From Tritrichomonas musculus (Eukaryota > Parabasalia > Tritrichomonadida > Tritrichomonadidae), in the NCBI GenBank assembly GCA_039105265.1, contig JAPFFF010000011.1, positions 4,402,001-4,466,000 of the forward strand: DNA of 64,000 nt, written 5' to 3'. Both the position numbers and the translations under genes were made by a program. Positions 10,262 to 20,014 of the stretch are shown one piece after another. The first letter of the stretch is position 1, and every line of letters begins with the position of its first letter. The notes under the pieces were generated by a model. That model was not told the origin of the DNA and did not search any database. It worked only from the letters and a program-made list of their open reading frames with translations.

Positions 10262-10990
10262 TTATAAAGGAATTTCATATTTTTGAATTCCTTCTTCTCG
10301 AGCATTTTTGATTTGAGTTTCAAAATATAGGTTTTCATCATCCATGCTTTGTTTGCATTTTGGTGCTTCTCCAAAGTGACTACCAGCATTTCCTGTAATA
10401 TCCTGACCACATAAATAGCAAAATTCAGCTTTACACCTTGTGCATGTCATATGATTGCATCCTCCATTTTTTATCACTTGCAGATTGCATTTTGGACAGA
10501 TTCTTATTACTGATTCTGACATCATTACTTCAACAAATCTCCAAGGATTTATATCAGCCTCCTGGCATGTTCTATTCGCATGATATTTCTTCTTGCATTT
10601 TTTACATGTTTTGTCATTACATTTTGGACAAATCATTGGACAGTTTTCATCTTCACAAAATCCAACGTAGCCACATGTAAAACACTTTCTCAAGTCTGGG
10701 ATATTTGAAATTGTAACTGCGAGGTATGCTTCGATTTCATCAAATTTTTCAATATCTTCTTTAGGTAAAAATTTATCAAGTTCTGAAACGGAATATTTAC
10801 AATTACAACCTTCAATTGGACACCTGTCTCTAAGTTCTTGCCTTTCAATTCCTACTTCTATTTGAGAGATAATGCAATCATGACAAATATGATGACCATT
10901 TGAACATTTTGACATATCTTCAATAAGATATGTATTCAAACAAATAGGACATTCGATTTCTTCTTTTTGGTTATTTAATTCAGCTTCCAT
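10262..10990 (-). CDS. RBR (RING-IBR-RING2) E3 ubiquitin ligase
   Basis: A 242-residue, compact RBR ligase. RING1 spans about residues 13-60 (ECPICLNTYL, HHICHDCI), which would bind the charged E2. The IBR-like zinc region is about 100-140 (CFTCGYVGFCEDENC, CPKCNDKTCKKC). RING2 follows from about 165 (CPKCNLQVIKNGGCNHMTC, FCYLCG). Cys178 in GGCNHM is the expected catalytic cysteine that takes ubiquitin as a thioester. No other domain is present, so it is shorter than animal RBR ligases such as parkin. It is divergently transcribed from the E2-like UBC/U-box gene 147 bp away, an arrangement that suggests a working pair in one ubiquitin pathway (inference). Confidence 0.88.
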   Translation of the reverse strand: MEAELNNQKEEIECPICLNTYLIEDMSKCSNGHHICHDCIISQIEVGIERQELRDRCPIEGCNCKYSVSELDKFLPKEDIEKFDEIEAYLAVTISNIPDLRKCFTCGYVGFCEDENCPMICPKCNDKTCKKCKKKYHANRTCQEADINPWRFVEVMMSESVIRICPKCNLQVIKNGGCNHMTCTRCKAEFCYLCGQDITGNAGSHFGEAPKCKQSMDDENLYFETQIKNAREEGIQKYEIPL

Positions 10991-11137
10991 TTATATTACT
11001 TTGAATTTAATTTATGGTGACTGTTTTCCATTATTTCAATACAAAACCTTAAGTGACCGTTTTCTATTTTTTTGTTTTCAATTCAAAACTTTAAGTGACC
11101 GTTTTATATATTTATTCAGCTCAACAATTGTTACAAT
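10991..11137. promoter_or_regulatory. Shared divergent promoter region with repeated GTGACYGTTTT motif
   Basis: The short intergenic region between the RBR gene and the UBC/U-box gene holds three same-strand copies of GTGAC(C/T)GTTTT, starting at 11017, 11053 and 11095. Two are followed by a similar AT stretch and preceded by AAAACCTTAA or AAAACTTTAA. Read on the other strand they contain AACGGTCAC, which resembles the AACGG core known to be bound by trichomonad Myb proteins. Coordinate control of both genes is an inference. Confidence 0.45.
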
Positions 11138-14071
11138 ATGTCAAAGATAAAGATCAAATACTCTATCAAAGGAGAAGATGTGAATAATATGATCGCCCTT
11201 CCAAATTCCAGTACATTTAAAAATCTTTTGAATTTAGTTAATGAAAGAAAAAATAAGTCCTGCAATAAAGTATTTTTAAATGGTTCCCTAATCGACAATG
11301 AAGAAAAAATAGTAGATTATATCGAGGATGATTCGATTTTTATTCTTGAAAAAACAGAAAAAATAATCTCTCCCACTCAACCATCAGAACCAGGTAAATT
11401 TCGTTTTTTCACCACATGCAATGAGAAAATACTTTTATCTGGTATTGATGTTGATTTGAAAATGTCAGATAAACCTTCAGAATGTTGTGACAGTTTGCTT
11501 GCTCAACTTGAATCAAACGGAATTGATGTTAAAAATAAAAAACTACTTGTTTACCTTGCAGGAGGTATCCCATTTAACTGTGGCACAATTGGAGATCTTT
11601 ATTCAAATAATGAAATAACTGACATTAATAACTCTCTTTATGGTGTTTTAATCAACAGAATTAGTCACAATATTTTAGAAAAAACTTATGATGAACTATG
11701 CAATATTAGTTCGAAAGAAATCATATCTCTTTTTTCTCCAATATGTGAATCATCTAAAAAAGGACTTTGCGATATGGCATGTTTATTAGAATATCTTAAT
11801 CGTAATGGACCACAAAGTGAATTATTTCTGAAAGCCTCCACCGCAATTATTAGATTTCCTCCTTTAATTACTTCGTTGAAACATTTAATCGATAAAAAAC
11901 CTTTAACGGGAAATGAAATAGTAACAATCACGTCGTCATTATTTATTTTTTTCAGATATTTAATACCTGTAACAATCAATGATAACAAAGTTTTGGAATA
12001 TAGTTTACACTGTTGTAACTTTATATGTAACATAAAAAAGATACCAGAAGATCTTCCAATACTTGAAATTGATCCTAATGACTCCGTTTCGTCATCTAAT
12101 GAAGAATTGGAAAAATTGAAAAATGCAATTAAGCAAATAGTTCAACCATCGAGAAATGCAATTTATTTCTGGAAAATCGATGCAGGTGAAATATTTCATT
12201 ATTTTGAAATTGATAAGCCTGATCCAAAAGAGATCGAAGATGCACTTGAAACATATAAAACATTTACACCTGTAGCTCCCTTAACATTAAACTCAGCAAA
12301 TGATTTGCATATAATTAAAGGAAAATTTCATTCTTTTTTATATATGCGTGAATGTGATGGATATTATACTATTCTTGATCCCACAAAAGGCCAAACTCAG
12401 GAGGTTAATTTGGAAACATTTGCTGCCGAACAAAAAAAGAATTATAACGATGTCAGTAATTTGATTGATCCAGATCAAGTTAAACAAATAATTTTTGTAT
12501 GCTTTGATACTTCGAATTCAATGAATTGTGATGTTCGAAATGACACAATTATTTGTCTTGATGATATTATTAGTTATCCAAAACTATCAGAAATAAGCAC
12601 TAGAATGACTGTTTCCACTCAATATTTAACAACATTCGCAAATATGGCATATGGATTTCGTATCCCGTGCATTCAAGGCTTGATTTCGTTTGATACAAGA
12701 TGTAAAATTAGGTGTCCTCTTTCTCCATTAGTTCCTGATTTTGAAAACAAAGGTTTAAAGGATATAAAGGCTGACGGATATACTCATTTATGGGATGCAA
12801 TTTCTCTTGCATGTGATGGAATCAATAGTTTTTCAGTAAACAAGAGAGGAGAAAATATATATAAAAATGCATCTAAAAGAATTCTTGTAATATCAGATGG
12901 GGAAGATTATGTATCTAAGGTCAAAGTTGAAGAAGTTGCTAAAAAACTTATACAGAGCAACATAATAGTTGATTGTGTTATTGTTACACAAGATGATTCA
13001 TGTAAAATGCTAGCCGTTCTGTGCCACTTAACTGGTGGAATTGCCTATCGACCAAATACAATTAAGGAAGGTCTTTCTTTATTTGAAAAAAGAGCATTTT
13101 TGAATTTAGAAGACAGAATAATTGATGATATTCCATTAATTTCAAATGATTCTAATTCTAAACCTTCTTGTTTAAAATCAAACCCTAAAAAAATTACAAA
13201 AGAATTTATGGAAAATGCAATAAATTTTGTGAATTATGATCAATATCCCAAATATAAGTATGAAAACATTTCAATCAAATCTTTGTCTACACCATTGCAT
13301 TTTTGTTTTGTTAATCGAGATAAACAAATGAAATCATTACGTGATAGAAGAATTATGAAAGAACTTAGGTCTGCAGCTAAAGTCATGGATATTCATTCAG
13401 ATAATTTTGACGAAGACCTTAAAATTTATCCATTTGAATCAAAAATAGACAGGTGGCTTGTCCTTATAAAAGCTCCAATAACAACACTTTATGAAAATAA
13501 ATGGTTTAGTATGCTTGTAGAATTCCCAGATTCCTATCCATATATTGCTCCTGTTTTTCAATTCATCACAATTCCGTATCATTTAAATATTTCATCTGAA
13601 GGGAGAATATGCTTAGATTCTGTTGAAAAAGGATATTTACAAACAAGCAGTGTTATTGATATTATTCAAAATGAAATTAAAGCAATGTTCATCGAACCAA
13701 AAGAAAATTCAGCTATTCAACTTGATGTACTAAACTGTTATAAATATGAAAGAGAAAAATATATAGGACTTGCAAAGCAATCTGCTGCACAGTTTGGAAA
13801 AAATAATTTTACCGATTTTTTGAATTCAGTATCTATAAATGATAAAGTTGACTCTGATTTTAAGATTTTATCTGAAAATGACATTCCAATATATTTCAAA
13901 TCTCCAATCTCTGGAAAACCTCTAAATAAAGATAGCATGATTTTGGCATCTTCAGGAATATGGTATGACAGAGATGAGTTAAGACAATTAGTTGTTTCAA
14001 GTGAACATCCAAGATGCGTCGTCACTGGGAAATTATTAACTGAAACACCAAATGATTTTCAACCTCGTTAA
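11138..14071 (+). CDS. UBL-VWA-UBC(E2)-U-box fusion protein
   Basis: A 977-residue multidomain protein. Residues 1-72 and ~88-175 look like two ubiquitin-like beta-grasp domains (FLNGSLIDNEEKIVDYIEDD; VYLAGGIPFN...LYGVLI). Residues ~448-640 form a von Willebrand A domain with the metal-site motif DTSNSMN and an ISDGED strand. Residues ~737-900 form a UBC/E2-like fold (WFSMLVEFPDSYPYIAPVFQF, then HLNISSEGRICLD) in which Cys825 is in the active-site position; the usual HPN is HLN. Residues ~915-977 look like a U-box (FKSPISGKPLNKDSMILASS, then YDRDELRQLV). One chain therefore carries E2-like and E3-like modules and could conjugate ubiquitin on its own or with the divergent RBR ligase. Activity is inferred from motifs. 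Confidence 0.78.
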   Translation: MSKIKIKYSIKGEDVNNMIALPNSSTFKNLLNLVNERKNKSCNKVFLNGSLIDNEEKIVDYIEDDSIFILEKTEKIISPTQPSEPGKFRFFTTCNEKILLSGIDVDLKMSDKPSECCDSLLAQLESNGIDVKNKKLLVYLAGGIPFNCGTIGDLYSNNEITDINNSLYGVLINRISHNILEKTYDELCNISSKEIISLFSPICESSKKGLCDMACLLEYLNRNGPQSELFLKASTAIIRFPPLITSLKHLIDKKPLTGNEIVTITSSLFIFFRYLIPVTINDNKVLEYSLHCCNFICNIKKIPEDLPILEIDPNDSVSSSNEELEKLKNAIKQIVQPSRNAIYFWKIDAGEIFHYFEIDKPDPKEIEDALETYKTFTPVAPLTLNSANDLHIIKGKFHSFLYMRECDGYYTILDPTKGQTQEVNLETFAAEQKKNYNDVSNLIDPDQVKQIIFVCFDTSNSMNCDVRNDTIICLDDIISYPKLSEISTRMTVSTQYLTTFANMAYGFRIPCIQGLISFDTRCKIRCPLSPLVPDFENKGLKDIKADGYTHLWDAISLACDGINSFSVNKRGENIYKNASKRILVISDGEDYVSKVKVEEVAKKLIQSNIIVDCVIVTQDDSCKMLAVLCHLTGGIAYRPNTIKEGLSLFEKRAFLNLEDRIIDDIPLISNDSNSKPSCLKSNPKKITKEFMENAINFVNYDQYPKYKYENISIKSLSTPLHFCFVNRDKQMKSLRDRRIMKELRSAAKVMDIHSDNFDEDLKIYPFESKIDRWLVLIKAPITTLYENKWFSMLVEFPDSYPYIAPVFQFITIPYHLNISSEGRICLDSVEKGYLQTSSVIDIIQNEIKAMFIEPKENSAIQLDVLNCYKYEREKYIGLAKQSAAQFGKNNFTDFLNSVSINDKVDSDFKILSENDIPIYFKSPISGKPLNKDSMILASSGIWYDRDELRQLVVSSEHPRCVVTGKLLTETPNDFQPR

Positions 14072-15021
14072 AAAATATTAAAATAATGTTTATTTTTTAA
14101 TCTTTTCTTTCAAATGTATTTGTATTTATATTAAAACTCAATGATACTTTCGCATTTAATCAGAAAAAAAAATTAAACACATCTATCAACTGAAATTTCA
14201 ATCTACAGAATTTTTTTAGTTAAAAAAAAAATTATTCAAAAAGTTTTCATATGGCATCTTTAATTGGTATTCTAAAAAGTTTTCATATGGCATCTTAAAA
14301 AGAAAATGAATACAAATAAAAGGGATGCCAAAAAATTGATAAGATTCAATTTTAAAAAGTTTTTATATCACTCTTCCTCTTTTCAGTTTTTATTTTTTTA
14401 TTTTTTTTTTCTTTCAACATTGGAAACTTAAAATATGGAATAAAACTTGTACAATTAATTGTTAATATGGTGTGTTTTTTGTTATATTTAAGCACCATAG
14501 CATAAATATGAAACTTCTTAAAAATATTATTCATCTGGCATCATACACATGAAAGCATTCGAAATAAAATAAAAATATTATTCAACTGGCATCATTCACA
14601 TGAAAGCCTCTTAAATTTCTAATCATTTTATATTTATTTAGGAATTACTATATTAAAAGAAAGATGCCATATAAAAAGAATATTGGTAAAAACGTTTTCA
14701 TAGCATAAAAATGCAAAGTTATGATATTTAATAACAGAGTTAAAAGATGATTTTCAAATTACAAGAATAATAATATTATTATAATTTAAAAAAAATCAAT
14801 CCAGAAATCTAGATTTAATAATTCATTTTTTATTATTAAAATAATATAAAATAATAATATTTTATTTCTTAAAAACAAAAAATAGAGATGCCATCTTTTT
14901 TGAAATCTCAATTTTTCAATTATAAAGCAAATATCCTCTGAAAAATTCAGTCTTATTACAAAAATTTTGAGAAGTGTTTCAAATGAATATTTCAAAACGT
15001 TTTATTTTTTTATTTGAACAT
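14072..15021. other. AT-rich spacer with short direct repeats
   Basis: About 950 bases. The first ~370 belong to the inverted-duplication arm, including one to two residual 36-bp repeat units near 14247-14300. A ~32-bp direct repeat (tggcatcatnncacatgaaagc core) occurs near 14534 and 14589. The word GATGCCAT recurs several times. No gene is recognised. Confidence 0.5.
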
Positions 15022-17787
15022 ATGTCTGAAAATATTATAAAGTATTCTCTAAATAAAGAGATAGAAAATTATGCTGTAATCTCTCTTCCAGATAATAGTA
15101 CTTTTCAAAACCTTCTAGACATAGTTAATAAAGATAAGAAAAACAAATTTAACCAAGTTTTACTTGACGATTACATCGTTGATAACGAAGAAATGATTAT
15201 CGATTATAATGAGCCAAATTCTATTTTTATACTTAAATCCAATCAAAAACAAAGGCAAGAAATATCAAATTATGTTTTTTATCTCTATTCAAATATCGAT
15301 TTTAAATCAATGAGAAAACCTATCGAAGTTTCCCTACAGTCAAATGCATCAGCAAAAGAAGTAACTGAAAAAATTAGAGAAATACTACATAATGTTCCAT
15401 ATTTACTATCAACATATAATATATCAATTTACATATCTGGAGGTATTAAATTAAATATGAATTTAAATGAATTTATGGAAAAATATCAACCTTTAAAAAA
15501 TAATTTATATGCTGTTGTTTCGCCATTTGTTGATTATCAAAAGATTAAAAATCGTAAAGAGTTATTGTTACCATTTCATTTAAGCGAAAAGTCAGAATTT
15601 CTCATTACTAGTTTAGCAGAATATTTCCATCATAACGGAAATAAATCAGCCGATATGATTAATAAAATTTGTTGCCTTATTAATTTTCCACCTTTATCAC
15701 AGATATTTTTATCATTTCAACAAAATGGAATTAATAATGAAAATTTATTTGAAATGGTATCAATTTTTCAAACATTATTATTAGGTATCGATTCAGAATC
15801 GAAAAAAGAAACAGTTTTTGAAGATATTCCATATTTTTGCCAATATATATGCAACCAAATTTGCGACTTTGATTTATTCTGTGAAATAAATGGGCAAACT
15901 GTTTTTGCACCAGATTTTATAAACACAACTCATTTTCCGTTGATCAAATATTGGGAACCTCCAGAAAAATTATCATTATATTCAAATAATTATTATTTCC
16001 ATATTTTCCCAACTAATTCGTTCATTCCATCACCTCCATGTTTTGTAAAAGATAATACGCTTTTGATTGAAAGCTGCAAAGATAATAATTATTTTTTAAA
16101 TCCTTTAACAGAAGAAAGGATTGCCAAAAAGCATAGTTTAATAAATACTTTTACAATCAAACCAAATCATAACATTGATATCAAACCAGCAGATGTTAAA
16201 CAAATTATTATTGTTTTAATTGATAAATCTATGAATATTCCAGCAAATGGACTAGAAGATATTCAAAAAAAAATATTATCAATATATTCCAATTGTTCAT
16301 TAAAATTTGGAAATATAACGCTATATGGAGCAATACTATTTGATACAAATAATTATATAGTATCTCAAATATCACAAAGTAGCGATAATTTTCTCAAAAA
16401 TATAGATTTTAATACAAAAAACAAAAAATGTAATATTTTAAATGCCATTAATTATACAATTGATTATATAAATTCATTTAATTGGGAAATAAACAAAGTT
16501 ATTTTTCCAAATGCGCAATATAGAATTGTTCTTTTAAGTAGTGGGTATAATAATCGCATAAAAATTAGCATAAATCAAAAATCTCTAGATAATATTGAAA
16601 AAACTAAACCAAAAAGTAATGTACCAAAAAGTGAAAAGAATCATTATAATGATAACAAGAATTGTTTAGAACTTAACAGATACTTTTTGAATCCAAATTA
16701 TTATTCATTATCATTTAATCCTTTATCACTCAAACCGAAACCAACAATAAACCTTCCTCAAATTCCTTTGAAAGGAAAACCTAAAAAATCAACCGTTAAT
16801 AGACTTTTAATTAAGCCAAAATCACCTATAAATACATCAGCTTCAAATTATAACTCAAAATGCATTCTCAATTCTTTAGCATATCCAATTCCAAATTTTG
16901 TTATGATGCCGATTTCAGATTTTAAAGAATCATCGAGTTCAGATAAAGAAGAAAAAAACCTTTTTGATGAGAATTCTAGTGAATTTTGCTACATAAAACA
17001 GAAACTTCTTGAAAGTGATGTAGTTCTAGATGCTTTAATAATGCAAAGAAAAGCTCCAGCTATAAAAACGATTGCTAAACTTTGTCATTATACAGGTGGA
17101 AGCATTGTAATTGTTGATGATGAAGAATTGGCAACAAAAACTATTTCTCAAGAAGCTTTTTTAAATATTGAATTTCGTCAACGTAAAAAATTTGGTGATG
17201 ATTACAGTTCAGCCGTTGACAATGAATTTCCAAACAGAATGAAGATTGAAGCATTAACAAAGCCAAAGCTTATATCAGTCCAACAGCCTTTACCAAATGC
17301 AAGTAACAGAAATACAAGACGAATAATTCAGGAATTTCGTTATATTAGCTCACTTGAAGATAAATCATTTGCCGCATACATGGTTGAAAATAATATATAT
17401 CAATGGAGAGTTTTTATAAAAGCTCCACCAAAGGCAAATTTAGATGAAAAATGGTTTTATCTTTTGGTTGATTTTCCGAATGAATATCCATCGAAACCTC
17501 CTAAGTTCAAGTTTATATCAATTCCATATCATATAAATATTACAAATGAAGGTTCCATTTGCTTGAATTACTTGAACAAAGAATATAATCAATCATTAAA
17601 AATAGCATTTTTAATTGTTTGTATTATCCAATTGCTAGAAACACCCAATTATGAGAGCGCACTTGATATGCAAAAAAAGAATTTATATGATACAGATAAA
17701 AAGAAGTTTTTTCAAAAAGTTTCAGAATCAGCCAAACAAGGAAAAGATAATATTGAAGATTGGCTCCATGAATTAGAGATCATTTGA
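15022..17787 (+). CDS. UBL-VWA-like-UBC protein, paralogue lacking the U-box
   Basis: About 921 residues from the ATG at 15022, chosen because MSENIIKYSL aligns with the start of the 11138 gene (MSKIKIKYSI); an earlier ATG at 14983 is possible. The order is the same: UBL (LLDDYIVDNEEMIIDYNEP), second UBL-like part (IYISGGIKLN), VWA-like region and UBC. The VWA metal site is degraded (IDKSMNIPANG), and a long low-complexity proline/lysine insert follows it. The UBC part has WFYLLVDFPNEYPSKPPKFK and HINITNEGSICLN, with Cys847 at the active-site position. The protein stops right after the UBC fold, so the U-box of the neighbour is missing. It is likely a diverged tandem duplicate with E2-like but not U-box function. 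Confidence 0.72.
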   Translation: MSENIIKYSLNKEIENYAVISLPDNSTFQNLLDIVNKDKKNKFNQVLLDDYIVDNEEMIIDYNEPNSIFILKSNQKQRQEISNYVFYLYSNIDFKSMRKPIEVSLQSNASAKEVTEKIREILHNVPYLLSTYNISIYISGGIKLNMNLNEFMEKYQPLKNNLYAVVSPFVDYQKIKNRKELLLPFHLSEKSEFLITSLAEYFHHNGNKSADMINKICCLINFPPLSQIFLSFQQNGINNENLFEMVSIFQTLLLGIDSESKKETVFEDIPYFCQYICNQICDFDLFCEINGQTVFAPDFINTTHFPLIKYWEPPEKLSLYSNNYYFHIFPTNSFIPSPPCFVKDNTLLIESCKDNNYFLNPLTEERIAKKHSLINTFTIKPNHNIDIKPADVKQIIIVLIDKSMNIPANGLEDIQKKILSIYSNCSLKFGNITLYGAILFDTNNYIVSQISQSSDNFLKNIDFNTKNKKCNILNAINYTIDYINSFNWEINKVIFPNAQYRIVLLSSGYNNRIKISINQKSLDNIEKTKPKSNVPKSEKNHYNDNKNCLELNRYFLNPNYYSLSFNPLSLKPKPTINLPQIPLKGKPKKSTVNRLLIKPKSPINTSASNYNSKCILNSLAYPIPNFVMMPISDFKESSSSDKEEKNLFDENSSEFCYIKQKLLESDVVLDALIMQRKAPAIKTIAKLCHYTGGSIVIVDDEELATKTISQEAFLNIEFRQRKKFGDDYSSAVDNEFPNRMKIEALTKPKLISVQQPLPNASNRNTRRIIQEFRYISSLEDKSFAAYMVENNIYQWRVFIKAPPKANLDEKWFYLLVDFPNEYPSKPPKFKFISIPYHINITNEGSICLNYLNKEYNQSLKIAFLIVCIIQLLETPNYESALDMQKKNLYDTDKKKFFQKVSESAKQGKDNIEDWLHELEII

Positions 17788-17844
17788 TTTAATTAATATA
17801 AAACATTAGAATATAAAGAGTATCAAAAAAAAGTTTTAAAATAT

Positions 17845-18434
17845 CTGATGTATGAGAGCCTCCTTGTTTTCGATGAGAAAAATGAGAGACTCGTCTTTTC
17901 GCCAGCTCAGTCGCCCGAGCAAGGGACAGCCGGCCACGGGAACGCGTACGAGCAAGAGCTTGTCTGGCAGCACTACAACAACACGATAAGGGCCGCTGAA
18001 ATTCTCAAAGTTGACGGTGATCTTCTCGAAAAGTGGAGAGATCTTCTGAAAAAGTTGAGGCCAATTGAAATTGGCCAGTCTGGTCAAATTAAGGAGTGGT
18101 ACACCGAGACGACGCTGGGCTCAATGGGCGAGAAAAACCATCGTCACATGTCTCACCTTCTCGCGCTCTATCCGGGCGACATGGTCAGCATTGAGACGAA
18201 AGAATGGCTTGATGCGGCTATCGTCTCTCTGGTCGACCGAGGAGACCTGTCAACAGGCTGGGCAATGGCGCAGCGAATAAATAGCTGGGCGAGAACAGGC
18301 GATGGAAATCACGCATACAAAGTATTGAATCTTCTCGTGTGCAACCGAATTTTCCCAAATTTGTGGGACTTTCATCCGCCTCTCGTTTACCAGATTGACG
18401 GCAATTTTGGCCTCACAGCTGGAATGGCTGAAAT
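17845..18434 (+). pseudogene. Duplicated internal fragment of the GH95 fucosidase gene
   Basis: This 590-bp stretch matches 5073-5662 of the fucosidase gene with about three substitutions seen by eye (roughly 99.5% identity) and sharp edges on both sides. It covers the part with SPAQSPEQG and QIDGNFG but neither the start of the barrel nor the carboxy-terminal domain. The matched frame runs on for a few codons into AT-rich flank and ends at 18471. A protein from it would lack most of the enzyme. The near identity makes the duplication very recent, or kept alike by gene conversion. Confidence 0.9.
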
Positions 18435-18513
18435 ACATGCCATGTATTTTATTTTATTTTTTCATTTATAAATAAATAATAATTTAATGTAATTATTTTT
18501 TACTAATATTTGA

Positions 18514-19752
18514 TTAAATTAGTCTTTTTAGTTCCCATATTTCTGAATAATTATAATAAGATGAGAGTCTATTTTTTCTGTTATCAAAATACTCGATTTT
18601 CGTTTCTGTATTGATATCAAAATCTGCTTCATATGTAGGATTATTTTTCTCGATAATATCTACTTCATAATTCCAATAAGCAATCCAAGATTTTGTGACT
18701 TTTTTTACTTCTTGATAATAGCCTTTAATAACATATTGTAAATCCCCAGGCTTTTCAACAACTCTTTCTCTTTCACGATATTTAGTAACAGGATATTCAT
18801 AAGGCTCTTTATATGTTTCCCACCTAGTGCACTTTTTTCTGTTATCTCTAAATGCTCTGGCAATTCCAAATGAAAAAATATCGCCTGCATCCCAATCTCT
18901 TTCACCCCAGTATTCAACTTGTCTTATTTTGGTAATATATCTAATTTCATTTTCTACATAAGGAACACTTTCTGTAACTGTGATCCATTTTGATTCACCT
19001 CTTTCATATTTATATATCGGTTTCATCTGGCCATATAACACTTCCGTTCTACATCGATTTTCTTTGTATTGGTATTTAACATCAGGCTCTCTCAAATCAG
19101 TTGTTTTTATTGAAGAAAGGCTAAAAAGCCATTCTTTAAATTGAGGCAATGTTTCACGCGATGGTGAGCATTTTGGATGCATTGAGTCAACAAAGAAAAA
19201 TGGAACATGTGGTTCTTCTTTGATGTGGCTGATTCCTTTTATCAGATTTATTATAGATGCTCTTAATGAATCTTTATCATGTGTCATTGCTTTTTTTAAT
19301 TTTTCTATTTCTTCGTGATAAGGAGGGCAATGTGTAACTATTACACAAAAATGGAACCATAATTTATCATCTCCAATAAATTGATATAATAATTTTATTA
19401 TCTTTTTTGTGATTGTATCTAAACGATGATCAGAATAGCTGATAACAAGTCCTATCCCATTTAATCCGTGATCATATTTTTTTAAAAAATCCACAAGACT
19501 TTGCATGTTCTTTTGATCTTCATCAATTCCGTTACTATCATAAAGGCCCGGAACATCAATTGGCATAAATATTTCATCATCAACTTGAAATTGATTGCAG
19601 CTGACTTCTTTGGTGCATGATTTTGCTAAAGATGAAGTTTTAAAATAATCAGAATTACAAATGGAGTTTATAAATGTAGATTTCCCAACACCAGTTCTTC
19701 CAGTTGGTAAAAAACTGAAGCATTTTTGATCAACACAAGATTGTACAGACAT
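18514..19752 (-). CDS. AIG1/GIMAP-like GTPase, paralogue 1
   Basis: About 412 residues from the ATG at 19752 (MSVQSC), which aligns with the neighbour's MSVKSC; an upstream in-frame TTG is ignored. The P-loop is GRTGVGKST near residue 18 and the G3 motif is DVPG, followed by a conserved LYDS. A VTHCPP segment sits where the guanine-specificity motif is expected but lacks the usual NKxD, so nucleotide specificity is uncertain. The carboxy half is rich in Tyr/Trp/Glu and beta-prone (KYQYKENRCRTEV, GYYQEVKKVTKSW), with no membrane segment. Related GTPases act as membrane-associated or assembly switches; the role here is unknown. It is divergent from 20015-21265, with 262 bp between. Confidence 0.78.
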   Translation of the reverse strand: MSVQSCVDQKCFSFLPTGRTGVGKSTFINSICNSDYFKTSSLAKSCTKEVSCNQFQVDDEIFMPIDVPGLYDSNGIDEDQKNMQSLVDFLKKYDHGLNGIGLVISYSDHRLDTITKKIIKLLYQFIGDDKLWFHFCVIVTHCPPYHEEIEKLKKAMTHDKDSLRASIINLIKGISHIKEEPHVPFFFVDSMHPKCSPSRETLPQFKEWLFSLSSIKTTDLREPDVKYQYKENRCRTEVLYGQMKPIYKYERGESKWITVTESVPYVENEIRYITKIRQVEYWGERDWDAGDIFSFGIARAFRDNRKKCTRWETYKEPYEYPVTKYRERERVVEKPGDLQYVIKGYYQEVKKVTKSWIAYWNYEVDIIEKNNPTYEADFDINTETKIEYFDNRKNRLSSYYNYSEIWELKRLI

Positions 19753-19757
19753 GCTAT

Positions 19758-19763
19758 AAATGA
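19758..19763 (-). promoter_or_regulatory. Initiator-like motif TCATTT before GTPase 1
   Basis: On the minus strand TCATTTA lies with its A about 9 nt before the ATG at 19752. It fits the trichomonad initiator consensus TCA(C/T)(A/T), which sits very close to start codons. Assigned from motif and spacing only. Confidence 0.5.
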
Positions 19764-20002
19764 ACAATAATAAAACATCAAATTTTTAAATTCAAAACCT
19801 TGTCACAGAAGAATAAGAAAAAGATCATTAATGATTTAAATATAAGACCATTAGTCATAAAAACATAAGAAAAAAATCTTTGAAAATTTAAATTAAAATT
19901 TATAAATTTTTGCCAAAAACTTTCATATTGTTGGCATAAATTTAAAGCAAAAAAGATGAAGTGTTTTTAAAAAATAAATTAAAAAAAAAAAAAAATAACA
20001 TT

Positions 20003-20008
20003 TCATTT
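20003..20008 (+). promoter_or_regulatory. Initiator-like motif TCATTT before GTPase 2
   Basis: TCATTT with its A 10 nt before the ATG at 20015. It has the same sequence and nearly the same spacing as the motif before the divergent GTPase gene and fits the trichomonad initiator consensus. Confidence 0.5.
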
Positions 20009-20014
20009 TTTATT

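Larger units (their letters stand above)
10262..14440. repeat. Right arm of large inverted duplication
   Basis: Reverse-complement partner of 6317-8200. It keeps the full ancestral set: RBR ligase gene (minus), divergent promoter region, 977-residue gene (plus), 3' flank and a residual 36-bp repeat. Homology ends near 14440 (ggaaacttaaaatatggaa). The unique centre between the arms is 8201-10261. Confidence 0.85.

Noticed and set aside
14974-15021. Upstream GTG start for the 937-codon frame, and similar non-ATG starts at 19961 and 46250
   Set aside because: ATG starts downstream align with paralogues or follow a promoter-like leader; non-ATG initiation is not expected.
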